Shown here piece by piece: positions 10,944 to 23,316 of a stretch of 64,000 nt of DNA; the first letter of the stretch is position 1; each line of letters starts with the position of its first letter. This DNA comes from Syncephalis plumigaleata (Eukaryota > Zoopagomycota > Zoopagomycetes > Zoopagales > Piptocephalidaceae): NCBI GenBank assembly GCA_025201365.1, contig JAIXMF010000027.1, forward strand, positions 21,525 to 85,524, given 5' to 3'. The position numbers were made by a program, and so were the translations under genes. The notes below the pieces were generated by a model. The model ran no database searches. It was not told the DNA's origin and saw only the letters and a list, made by a program, of their open reading frames with translations.

Positions 10944-13900
10944 ATGATGACAGACGCGTCACCTCCTAATAAACTACAGCTAAAGTCTAGGTATGCTATT
11001 TGCTTGTATTCTATACGAGAGAGTGAGAGTGAGAGTAAAGATGCTTATACTGACATTATACTAGCTATCGTTCAGTATCCACTATTGAAGCAATCTATAC
11101 AGGTGGTCCCTGTACGATTACTCGTGATGAATCATTGTTATTCTGTACGGTCAACACCGATGTCTACGTCGTAGGCATGGAAGACGGCCGTAAACGAGCA
11201 GCACTAGAAGGAGTAAGTAGTAACATCATAAATAAACGAGGTGAGATATCATTAATCACGGATATATATATACTATGTTGTATTATCGCGTCTATTAGGA
11301 TTCTGAAATGATTACAGCACTTGCTGTCAAACCCAATGGTACGCATTTGATTACGGCAAGTCGTAGTTTACAGCTACGTGTATGGGATTTGGATAGTTAT
11401 AAGATAGTGCGATCATTTAAGGTAAGTAATAGAATAGTAAGTATGACCGAATGATTAATAACATATAAATGTGTTTGTAGGTTCATGAGGCACCAGTGAT
11501 TGTGATGACTATTGATGACTCGTCTACATTGGTGGCTACCGGTTCAGCCGACTCTACTGTTAAGGTGTGGGATATCGATGGTGGTTACTGTACGCATAAC
11601 TTCCGCGGTCATTCTGGTGTGATTAGTGCGGTACACTTTGATTCACGTCCCAATCGATTATGGCTAGCTACAGGTGCTGATGATTGTCAAGTACGCGTAT
11701 GGGATTTGAAGAAGAGCACGTAAGTAGAGCTGATGTAGATAGATGACAAGTCATACTAATTAGCAATTTATACAATGTAGTTGTATTGCTGTATTAGATA
11801 GTCATGTTAGTGTTATTCGTGGATTAACGTTCACTAATGATGGTGATTACTTGCTAAGTGGATCACGCGATAAAGTGGTGAATGTATGGAATTTGAAGAA
11901 CAGGAATCTAGCTCGTACCTATCCCGTCTATGAGGTGAATATGCTCATCTACTATTTGCTTATATCTGGTATACTCACACTTACTCTTGATTGAATGTCT
12001 ATTAGGGTGTGGAAACGATAGGATTACTAGAAACTGGTATGGTTGTAGATGGTCAACCACTTAAACAACCTGCCTTCTACACTGGCGGTGAAAAGGGTAA
12101 GTATATTCAAGATGATGATTAGTATCATAATGTCTAATTATAATAATAGGTACCATTCGTCTATGGGATTATATCTCGGGTGAACTACTAAGTGAATCAC
12201 CGATGAATAAACATGCCAAGTATACATTGACAGATATCCTGTAAGTAATTACTAGTAATGTCATCATTATAGCATAGCTTACATATATTCTGCATACATA
12301 TGTGTGGATAGGTATGGCAAATCATCAGGTCATTTATATGCCATTACAAGTGATCAGAATATTCTTATCTATCAATTGACTAAGGGTATTCAATGTATAC
12401 GTCAACTGGTTGGCTACAACGATGAGATCATTGATCTAGCCTATCTAGGCAAGGAAGAATCTCATTTAGCAGTAGTTACGAATAGTGAACAGGTACGTAC
12501 ATATGCTCATTAGAATGTAATGGCATTGAATACTAACATACACATACATACATATATGTGTAGATTCGTGTTTTCAATCTTGATACATTCGACTGCCACA
12601 TTCTGTATGGACATTCAGATACTGTATTATGTGTCGCACATCGACCCAAGAGTAATATTATGGTGACAGCGGGTAAAGATAGAACAGCTCGTGTATGGGC
12701 TGTTGATTTAACAGCAGAGGACATGAATGATCGGTAAGTTAATATATTGCTGTTGTCATAATCAGCTAATTGTATACATGTTACGTAGTTATAAACCAAT
12801 TGGTACATGTATTGGACATACCGAGTCTATTGGTTCTGTTGCCGTACCATGTCGATCTGATGATTTTGTCATTACAGTTAGTCAGGATCGTACAGTCAAG
12901 TACTGGGATCTAACCACCATAGGTAATTATACTAGCTAATTATTTAATTACTATGTAACATAGTCTCACATCTAGTATTTCCCTTATTATATTGTTAGAT
13001 GCGACATCGACTACTTCCACAGATGGTTTCAAGATTAAATCAAAGTATACACACCAGGCACACGATAAAGACATCAATACGGTGGCCATTGCACCCAACG
13101 ATAAAGTATTCGTCACTGGATCACAGGATAAAACTGCCAAAGTATGGTCGTGCGAGGATGGTCGTCTTCTTGGCACTTGCAAGGGACATAAACGCGGTGT
13201 GTGGTGTGCTCGTTTCTCGCCCATGGATCAAGTACTCGTTACTAGTTCAGGTGACAAAACGATTCGTTTATGGTCATTGACTGATTACAGTTGTCTAAAG
13301 GTAAATGAGTAGCTGTCATTCAGCATCTACAAACATATTAACAAATCATTGTTGTTATTCTATGTAGACATTTGAAGGACATACAAGTTCGGTGTTACGT
13401 GTCAATTTCCTAACTGCCGGCACACAATTGATCAGTAGTGGCTCGGATGGTCTAGTTAAATTATGGAATATCAAGAGTAACGAGTGTATCGACACCATGG
13501 ATGAGCATGAAGATAAGGTAGGATTGATCTATAATATATTGTTGTTATTGTTACTAATGTCTTGTTTGTAAAGATATGGGCACTAGCCGTAACGAGTAAT
13601 GAAAGTAGAATGGTGTCAGGTAGTGCTGATTCAACCATTCATATTTGGCAAGATTTCACGGAACAAGATCGTGAAGAGGAACGAGAACGACAAGCACAAT
13701 TGATTGAAAAGTAAGTGAGATAATGATAGAAGCAGTAAGTGAGTATGTATATCAGCTATTGACGATGATATGACATGACTATTATAGAGAGCAAACACTA
13801 TCGAATTATTTATTAAAGAAAGATTACAAGAATGCCATCTTATTGGCATTATCACTTGAACAGCCACATCGTCTTTTAACTCTATTCACTGAGATATTAG

Positions 13901-14560
13901 ATCAACGTGTTGAAGGTAATAATCATAACAATCATCATCAGTTAATAAGACGAGTATTATCGTTTAACTAATCAATATGGCTGTTGTATTTGTCTAGGTG
14001 TACTTACCACGGATAGTATTACAGGATCAGTAGAAATCGATGAGATTATTAGGGAATTGAACAAGGAACAAGTAAGTATGAGTGATGAGATTATTTGCTT
14101 ATTCACTATTGATTAACACACACATACAATTGTTTAGCTATCTCAACTACTTGGCTATATTCGTGATTGGAATACCAATGCAAAACGCAGTAGAACTGCC
14201 CAGACGATTCTACACGCTATATTGAAATCACGTCGTGTTGAGGAATTACAAACCATTAACAATGTTAAAGAGGTAAGTTAGGATCAATGTGTGAACATAC
14301 ACTAGTAGTCAATAGGTAATAAGTGATTAACACGATTGTCTTAATAGCTTACCGATAGTATTATTCCATTCACGGAGCGACACTTTGCACGTCTTGACGC
14401 ATTACTAACACAATCGTATATCGTGGACTACACGCTACGTGCCATGGATCAACACGGTCCATTGGGTAATGAACTACTGCAACACTCGCTCACCTCCTCC
14501 GATCACACGTCGATTACTCGTGATACGCCTATGGCTATGAGTGTCAATGATGATTTATAG
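10944..14560 (+). CDS. UTP13: UTP13/TBL3, WD40 subunit of the SSU processome
   Basis: UTP13 is part of the UTP-B complex that binds 5' ETS pre-rRNA during small-subunit ribosome assembly in the nucleolus. Met 10944 ([10 protein letters not shown]) is chosen as start. About 17 exons separated by short introns splice in phase to a protein near 870 residues with no frame break. Repeated WD40 blades are visible: [127 protein letters not shown]. These are followed by the UTP13 C-terminal helical domain ([59 protein letters not shown]). Stop TAG is at 14558-14560. Confidence 0.92.
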
Positions 14561-14665
14561 AGTAAAAATAATAGTAATAATAAAATTCATCTCTACTGAC
14601 ATCCACTCTACTTCATTGTAGTAGTAGTATAGAAGATATGTCTATATGATTCTATGTGAAATGCA

Positions 14666-14807
14666 CTACTTAATGTAACGAGCATTAAAGTGATACAAAC
14701 TGCTCTTTGTCTTACGCAAACGCGACACTTGTACCAATAACCGGTAGTCGTGCCCATTCAAGGCTACGTTCATTTCACCAAGCAGCAGGTAGATCATTTG
14801 TACACAA
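14666..14807 (-). CDS. Possible terminal exon of an unrecognised minus-strand gene
   Basis: On the minus strand, after a plausible acceptor at 14808, an open frame of about 46 codons ends at TAG 14668-14666. It encodes MIYLLLGEMNVALNGHDYRL and then LVQVSRLRKTKSSLYHFNAR. It has gene-like codon use and higher GC than its surroundings. A short start exon could be MGIGVLSANTYTYYYDYTKW at about 15207-15145, next to a GTACAA donor, but the join is not secure. I cannot name the family. It may instead be chance. Confidence 0.28.
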
Positions 14808-17655
14808 CTCACACACACACCATTATTTGATCCTATCATTGTATCGTTATCAGTGAGATAGTTGATAACAATAGAAAGCAGCTTACTTTTTTATTTACTA
14901 CTATTGATAGGCAATACTACATTAGCGTAGAACAGCCACTGAAACCAGAATAGACAATAGCTGCAGTCAGTGTGTGCATACATATAGATGATGAGGTACG
15001 AATAGTAATGGCTCTATAGCATGCGTGCATTTCCATTTCACCTGTGCAACAATAGAACATGTCACATGCACATCTGCTGATGAAGAAGCAAATCAAATCA
15101 AAGCAGTACACACATAGACGTACATTCATACTCGCTTGTTGTACCTGACATGGGACCATAGGCCATTTAGTGTAATCATAGTAGTATGTATATGTATTAG
15201 CGGATAAAACTCCTATACCCATAGTGATGCATTTTATTCTACTCTTCTACTCCTCTTCTTGTTCTTCTTCTTGTCCTATACTTCGACGTATTAATTCGTC
15301 TAACTTGACTATAACGCTATTCGTATATCATTGATTGTGATTATTATTATTACTATAGTAATTGTTTTATTGTTATTATTTGATATATTCGTCATATTTC
15401 ATGTGATCGATCACGCGCGTATAAACATTGCAATATCTCAATCCATTGAACTGTTGCCGCATCGTGAACTATCGAACACCCTCTGACGGAATTGTAGTAA
15501 ACAAACAAACAACTACGCACACACACACACACACATATCATCTCTGGTAAGTTGACTAGTATACTTTTGTATGATGATGGTTCTATGAACTATTGAGTAA
15601 GCAGTATCTAGTTATGTAGAACAGCTACTGTTGTTGTTGTTGTTACTTTCTATGAATGAACTATCATCATAGATTATGGATACTGCCCCTTTTCCTTCTT
15701 TGTTATTATTACAACTGCCGTTGCCGTTGTTACAGTTACTACTACATTTACCATTTGTGCTGCATGTTAGCGTATGATCCCATCAAGCGTCACGAGTTCT
15801 TTATTTTTTTCTTGATACAGATTGGCACATTTACATATTATGGTAAAGTTGGAGAGTGAGTTCTAACAAACGCTATACGTTTGCTCGTTTACTCTTTCTT
15901 CACTTCTACTTTGTCCTTTATGGTAATGAAAGAGAGTGTGTGTGGCTTGCTCGTCCTTTTCACCTCTTCAAGTGTTTTACGTCTTTTTCCACTCCGCACA
16001 CGTTGAACAAGTGTACTCCGCCTACGCTACTATTTCTTTTCATGCTACGCCGCTTCTTTGTACGATTTGTCTCTTAACCTTGTTGTCAATCACTCGTTTC
16101 TACAACTGTTTTCGCCTGTTTTTTTTACGTGTTTGTCCTGTCCCGACCTCCTTTCTATTTACACTTGTTTTACTCGTATACTTGTCAAAACAAAACAAAA
16201 CAAAAAAGAATACGACGCTTGGTGTGTATCTCTTTAACGCCACTCACTCAATACGACGACTTGTTTCATTTTGACTGTGTCTATATTTATATGCACCCTT
16301 GTCGAATCAAGTGAGCATTTGGCTTCTACTTCTACTTCTACTTCTTGATTTTTGCGTGTATCTTGTCTTCTACTCTCGTATTCTCTTTCACCTATTTGGT
16401 CGTTATTGTTACCAATACTTACAGATCCAATACGTGAATAAGGCATTATTTCTCTCTCTCCCTGTGTGTATGCGTATGTATGGTGTGTGTATGCACCTAC
16501 AACTACTTGTTTTACTCCCTCTTTCTTTATCTCTCTCTATTGTCTGTTATATATCTTCACTACTAGATATTATTGTGTTTGGTCCACGTGCTTCGCCTAT
16601 CCTTCTCCCTCTTCTTTCACACTTGTCTCTCTCGACAACAACAACGCCGCCTAGCTTGATGGTATTCTTCTATACGCATACACACTATTGAACGCATTCA
16701 ACGCTTGCTATAACTCTCTCATACGCTCATACTCTCGTATCTATTCCTTTTCTCTCTCTATACTTTGGCACACAAACACAGGCACACGCGCACACGCACA
16801 ACACGTTCCACTTTTCCTCTCCTTCTCTCTCTCTTTCTTTCTTTCTTTCTCTCTTTCTCAGCAACGACTTGGATCGTAAGACCTAAAACCATAGTGTCCT
16901 CACTCCCTGTCATTCTATCATATCATCATTCTTCTAGCATTATCCTCCATTCTTAACTAGTCATAGGCTATAAGCGTGTGCATGTATATGTACTTTTGAC
17001 AGTATTTACTCTAGCTACATTTTATGGTCAATTCATTATTTCATTGAGCTGCAGCTATTGCCTATTCCGTCTACCTTTGTACTCGTGACTACTTGCCTTT
17101 ATCCTTCTCTCTTCTTATTGTTCTCAAGTACTACTACTACTACTGCCATTATTATTAGTATATTACTCACTAGTATTCCCACTCTTGAACATTTAGTAGG
17201 CCCGCCATACTCCGTTTCATCTCATTCTACTGCACACACACCCACGCTTGCTCATCCATTCATATTCATACTAGTCGTTCACTACTTTCTGCCATCAAGT
17301 GAGATTGTTTACCAAAAAGTGCTCATCATTTATTGCATACATTGACATTCATATACTACTTTTATTTTATTATTACCTATTCCTACTACTACTACTCCCG
17401 TTGTTATTGTTATTGTTGTCACTAGCCTTTGACTACTGTTATTATTTATATTATTAATCGCCTTTCATTTTATTTATATCTCAGGTGCATCGCCTTGACC
17501 CTGTACCACTTGCCAGCTCTTTCTCGTTAGGCTAAAAAGTCGACAAGGAAAATAATTTATCGATTTTCATTTCTCCTCTTTCGGCCGTTTTTACTACTTG
17601 AACAGCTACACAGCAGCGGTAACCGTAGTAGCAGTGTCTAGTCAAGTAGTTAGTT
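14808..17655 (+). other. Long pyrimidine-rich leader region upstream of the LRR gene
   Basis: No convincing protein exon on the plus strand. From about 15,880 to 17,640 the plus strand is strongly CT-rich, with CTTT and TCTC runs, and a (CA)n run lies at 15,520. A good donor (CTCTG/GTAAGT, intron from 15547) and an acceptor with a pyrimidine tract (TATCTCAG, ending 17484) suggest a single 5'-UTR intron of about 1.94 kb. That is far longer than coding introns here. Long open frames in this stretch are Ser/Leu/Phe-rich low complexity and look non-coding. Confidence 0.4.
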
Positions 17656-20490
17656 ATGGGCGCTCAACTAAGCAAGGAGCAGGGACATCTGCATTTCGGC
17701 TACTATCTAGAACAGGACACACTCGTGGAAGAAATCAAAGAGAAGGAGGATGCCGGTGGTCATTCGCCCGACTACACTCGTCCTAGATCCGCTGTACTAG
17801 ACAATGAAGACGAATTCTTTACGTCAATTGTGGAAGCATTTGAAGATGCTCGTCCTACTACTACAGCAACAGCAGCAACTTCTTCATCCGCGAATCAACG
17901 CAATGTCGACCTGTCAACTACTTCTGATACAATTGACGCCTTAACTGAAGCTGCCAACAATCTACATGTCACTTGGAATGCTAGTCCACTTGCCGAACTA
18001 ATAGCTGATGAAGCGAGCGACGACGAAGACGACGAGGATCTTGCCAATATAAATGGAAATGCAACTGGATTTGCCTCCATTTATGGATCGCTTAACGATG
18101 TCGATCATATGCATGATCACCTAGCCGTGGATACACAATCATTCATTGCCATGTCCACCACCGATCACCTAATCGATGATAAACAAACAGCAAACGGTCA
18201 ACTAATCGTGTCGACTACCACCGATATTGCAAATAGCTCGATCTATGATACGACAAAGACAGGATCGAATACCGCTGCAGCATCTGATCCAAAGCCCAAC
18301 TCGTCATCGGCTCGACCTTCAATGTCGAAAACACAAACTCAATTGCAACCACTTACATTTGCTCAGTTGCCATCGTCGGGTGCACTAGTTGGTCTTTGCG
18401 GTGCTCGTCTACGTAAACTATCGCCGAACATTGGTTTGATGCAAGGTCTAGTATGTCTGCAACTATGCTGTAATCAACTTCGATCTCTACCAGCTGAAAT
18501 TGGTCATCTAACCGGCTTACGTACATTGGATCTATCGGGTAATCAGCTACGTCGTCTACCCGAGACCATCGGTCATCTCACTCAATTGACGGTGTTGCGC
18601 GTGTCACGTAATCGACTTCAAGCATTGCCACGCTCCATTGGACGACTTGAGAACCTCGAACGTTTAGCAATCGATAGGAATCGACTACGGGAGTTACCCT
18701 CGGAGATTGGTCATCTAAAACGACTGGGCTGGATGGATGTACGCTGGAACACGGAACTAGCCGCCCTACCCGCCGAGCTGATTAGACTAGCCTTCCTACG
18801 TCGTCTACGCACCACTGGGTGTCCATTGCAACGTCGTCGTATCTCGCATCGGGAACGAGCAGCCGATGATGGCACGCTATTCGCATTCGAACCTATCATT
18901 CTAGTGGGCGGTAGCAGTGCTCCTCCTCTAGCATCCGATATCAATCAACAACAATCCACGTCGACCACTCGTCCAGCTGCATCTAGTCCAGCGGTAGTAG
19001 GCACTGAAGGTGCTACGGAGGGTATTTCCGATGTACCACAACCGCGACTACCAGCTGATCCCGTGGGTCCTCCTAGTCTACGTGAACTGGCTGCACGCGC
19101 TATTGTTCGACATCAAATCCCCTTGCCTATCAATCTACCAACACCGCTCAAGCGCTATTTGTCCTCGGCCACCCAGTGCACCGAATGTAACGGTCCCTTC
19201 TTTGAACACGTTCATCGTCGTCGTCGCCTATTTATGAAGCAATACCGCGAGATCTGGCTTGAATACCAGCTATGTTCACCGCATTGGGCCACAGATCGCG
19301 AGAGAATCGCTTGTCTATTTGGTGAACTACCCTCGACTGCCGTATCTTCCTATCTGATTAATGCCACCAATCAACAGCAGCAACAGCAGCAACAACAAAC
19401 AGTCGATAAGCGTCGTCACTCATTTACACCAAATACATTACGACAAACCACGGCTATGCACACTAATGACAATGTATATCTCGTTAACAATACATTCTCT
19501 GAATCAGCATCATCATCATCAACGATAACACCATCACAACAACGACGCCATAGCACGTTGCGTAGTCTGGCTACTCGTACACTAGGACGCTCATCAACAC
19601 TACGGCGTATGAGTTTCCTAGCCTCGGATGATGTGCAAACAACAACGACGATCAAGCCACCGGTTCAAGAGACAATACCTTTGATATCATTATTCACACC
19701 ACCACCTGCACCATCTGTATCTATAAAACAACTAGATACCACCGTAAAAGCATCGAGTAAAATGAATCGCGCCTCTTTATCGATAAGACGTAAACGTACC
19801 TCCTCTCGTCCAACGGCCATGTCGATTATTGGTAACAATAGTAACAGCACTAGTAATAACAACAATAACAATAGCAATACTACCAACAACAGTGTAAACA
19901 CTAGCAGCAATCCGTCCAACTCGTCTAATAGTGGCAATATTACCGTGAACAGTAGTACTATCATATCCACCGCTACAATTACCACAATCGACATCAATGA
20001 CAGTAGTATTAATACACTATCAGGATTAGTGACTAGTAGTGGCACATCACGTACACTGCCTAATATCACGACGACACACACGACATCCACCAATTATGAT
20101 GACGATGATCCAGGTTTCTCGCCACCCAACTCTCCTGGTGCAGAATCAATTCTATCCGCTCATGATATCGACGATGTAGACCCCAATGCTACTATGAATG
20201 TCACCCTACCATCTGATATGAGTGATCGTATAACCGCTACATCCACCGCTAACACACTACTCGTATCTTCACCCTCGACTACATCGATTCTATCGGGTTA
20301 TGGCCACTTTACACTCTCGTCACCGTCATCATCCTCACCCATGGATGGTGCCAGTCCATTATCGGATGGTACAACGACTATTGGACGTAAAACAACACTT
20401 GTTGGCAGTATACGTCGACGTCTTGGTGCACGATCTCGTCCTAGTGCACGATCATTACGTCGAGCATTTGTTAGCGGACAGACCAATTAA
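17656..20490 (+). CDS. Myristoylated LRRC58-like leucine-rich repeat protein
   Basis: Single uninterrupted frame of 944 residues, unusual in this intron-rich window. It begins MGAQLSKEQ, a good N-myristoylation signal (Gly2, Ser6, basic Lys7), suggesting membrane attachment. Residues about 237-392 hold roughly six plant/ROCO-like LRRs (LPAEIGHLTGLRTLDLSGNQ type). Residues about 474-560 match the distinctive tail of LRRC58: LRELAARAI, LPINLPTPLKRYLSSATQC, then CTEC and FFEH as likely metal ligands, and YQLCSPHW. The rest is low complexity: Gln run near 573, Asn/Ser/Thr-rich near 720-800, and a basic Arg-rich C terminus. Human LRRC58 has been described as a cullin-RING substrate adaptor; whether that applies here is unknown. 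It could also relate to the fungal SOG2-type LRR proteins. Confidence 0.75.
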   Translation: MGAQLSKEQGHLHFGYYLEQDTLVEEIKEKEDAGGHSPDYTRPRSAVLDNEDEFFTSIVEAFEDARPTTTATAATSSSANQRNVDLSTTSDTIDALTEAANNLHVTWNASPLAELIADEASDDEDDEDLANINGNATGFASIYGSLNDVDHMHDHLAVDTQSFIAMSTTDHLIDDKQTANGQLIVSTTTDIANSSIYDTTKTGSNTAAASDPKPNSSSARPSMSKTQTQLQPLTFAQLPSSGALVGLCGARLRKLSPNIGLMQGLVCLQLCCNQLRSLPAEIGHLTGLRTLDLSGNQLRRLPETIGHLTQLTVLRVSRNRLQALPRSIGRLENLERLAIDRNRLRELPSEIGHLKRLGWMDVRWNTELAALPAELIRLAFLRRLRTTGCPLQRRRISHRERAADDGTLFAFEPIILVGGSSAPPLASDINQQQSTSTTRPAASSPAVVGTEGATEGISDVPQPRLPADPVGPPSLRELAARAIVRHQIPLPINLPTPLKRYLSSATQCTECNGPFFEHVHRRRRLFMKQYREIWLEYQLCSPHWATDRERIACLFGELPSTAVSSYLINATNQQQQQQQQQTVDKRRHSFTPNTLRQTTAMHTNDNVYLVNNTFSESASSSSTITPSQQRRHSTLRSLATRTLGRSSTLRRMSFLASDDVQTTTTIKPPVQETIPLISLFTPPPAPSVSIKQLDTTVKASSKMNRASLSIRRKRTSSRPTAMSIIGNNSNSTSNNNNNNSNTTNNSVNTSSNPSNSSNSGNITVNSSTIISTATITTIDINDSSINTLSGLVTSSGTSRTLPNITTTHTTSTNYDDDDPGFSPPNSPGAESILSAHDIDDVDPNATMNVTLPSDMSDRITATSTANTLLVSSPSTTSILSGYGHFTLSSPSSSSPMDGASPLSDGTTTIGRKTTLVGSIRRRLGARSRPSARSLRRAFVSGQTN

Positions 20491-21081
20491 TCGTTACATT
20501 AGTATTATTATATTGCAATCATTTTGTAAAGAGAAGCTTCTGTTGTTTCTAGTAATTTTAGCACTACCACTATCACTATTATATATTCATCTATCCTCTA
20601 ATTATTCAGCTACTTATCACATCATCATTCTAGCCTATTTTATAAAAAGAAAGCACCTACTCACACATCCAATGATGATTATTGATGTCGCCTATCTATT
20701 GATCTATTTTTTGTTATCTTCTTTGTCTTCCTCTTATCTTTTGTCTCTGTTACTTGTTCGTTCTCTATTTCTTTGTTGGCTATCATGGCATTATCATTAC
20801 ATATTTACTCCTTCATTCATTCAAATCTAGTATAAATGGGAAGAATGTTATAAACAATATTGTATTTATGCTTGATGTCATCTGTTATAGAAAGTGCGTA
20901 TAATTAAATCGTGTGAATAGTCAATGAAAGACATCAACGAATGAATTAGCGTCATCTTCTTGTTCATCGATCATAGGATAATCGTTTATCTTTTTCCGCC
21001 TTTTCATACTCGTTGTATTTGTTGTTGTTGCTGCTACTGCTGCTACGTGTTTCCCGTCTAGTTATCGGCTAATTATTCGTC
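20491..21081. other. Intergenic, 3' of the LRR gene and HEM2 promoter
   Basis: About 590 bp, AT-rich, with a pyrimidine-rich stretch at 20,690-20,820 and again just before HEM2 (20,990-21,060). No gene supported. Confidence 0.5.
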
Positions 21082-22584
<1,503 letters not shown>

Positions 22585-22944
22585 TCAATGAAAAAGAGTG
22601 TATGCAGACGGGTAAGATGATTAGCTGTCATCTCCATGCATGTCTACATTTAATTACTACCATCATGAATTGAATTGAATTGAATTATATACGCTCGCTC
22701 TTGTTTGTAATAAACAATTCATTTGTTTGATCCTACTTAGTATGCATCTAGCTATCATTCATAATAAAAATGACAATGATTAATTACGGATAGAATAGAA
22801 TTAGGCATTCCTTCTAAACAATTCAAAAAAGGAAAGTACGAGGCGTGTGCAATTCACTTCAAACAAGCCTACGTCATCTCTTTCTCATTTTGCTCTAGCA
22901 ACTGTTCTATCGCATATCGTTGATTCTACCTCGCAAGTTACAAT
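22585..22944. other. Intergenic between HEM2 and PCD
   Basis: Holds a short GAATT tandem run near 22,667-22,686 and a CT-rich block (22,870-22,930) just before the next start. No gene seen. Confidence 0.5.
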
Positions 22945-23316
22945 ATGGTGCAGCAACTTAGTCAAGAAGAGCGTAATACTCACTTACCAGCACTAAAGGA
23001 AGCTGGTTGGGAGCTTACGGAAGGTCGTGATGCCATTAAGCGCACCTTCACCTTTACTGATTTCAACCAAGCATTCGGCTTCATGACTCGAGTTGCCTTG
23101 TATGCCGATAAAGTGGAACACCATCCCGAATGGTTTAACGTAAGTACATGATATAGAAGCAATGTATATGGCAATCATCCATTATGGTATTGTTATTAAC
23201 GGGCATGTTATTAGGTGTATAACCGCGTGGAAATCACCATGTCCACTCATGATTGCGGCGGTTTATCGATGAAAGATGTTCATTTCGCGCAGTTCTGCCA
23301 AAAGATAGCTCAGTAA
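22945..23316 (+). CDS. Pterin-4a-carbinolamine dehydratase
   Basis: Dehydrates 4a-hydroxytetrahydrobiopterin to quinonoid dihydropterin, so it recycles the cofactor of aromatic amino-acid hydroxylases; bacterial and animal members are also called PhhB/DCoH. Two exons, 22945-23139 and 23215-23316, give 98 residues, the normal family length. The signature [20 protein letters not shown] holds the tandem active-site His. The second exon gives [17 protein letters not shown] with the third His and ends FCQKIAQ. Start Met 22945 follows a CT-rich leader. No targeting peptide is apparent. Its presence suggests that the organism may make or use tetrahydropterins. Confidence 0.92.

Noticed and set aside
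15856-17345. Several overlapping plus-strand open frames of 60-130 codons
   Set aside because: They are CT-repeat translations (Ser/Leu/Phe/Tyr-rich) open in more than one frame, with no family motif; treated as leader or intron sequence.
20300-20830. 176-codon frame overlapping the end of the LRR gene
   Set aside because: Overlaps the LRR coding region in another frame, then runs through AT/CT-rich 3' flank; a shadow of the real gene.
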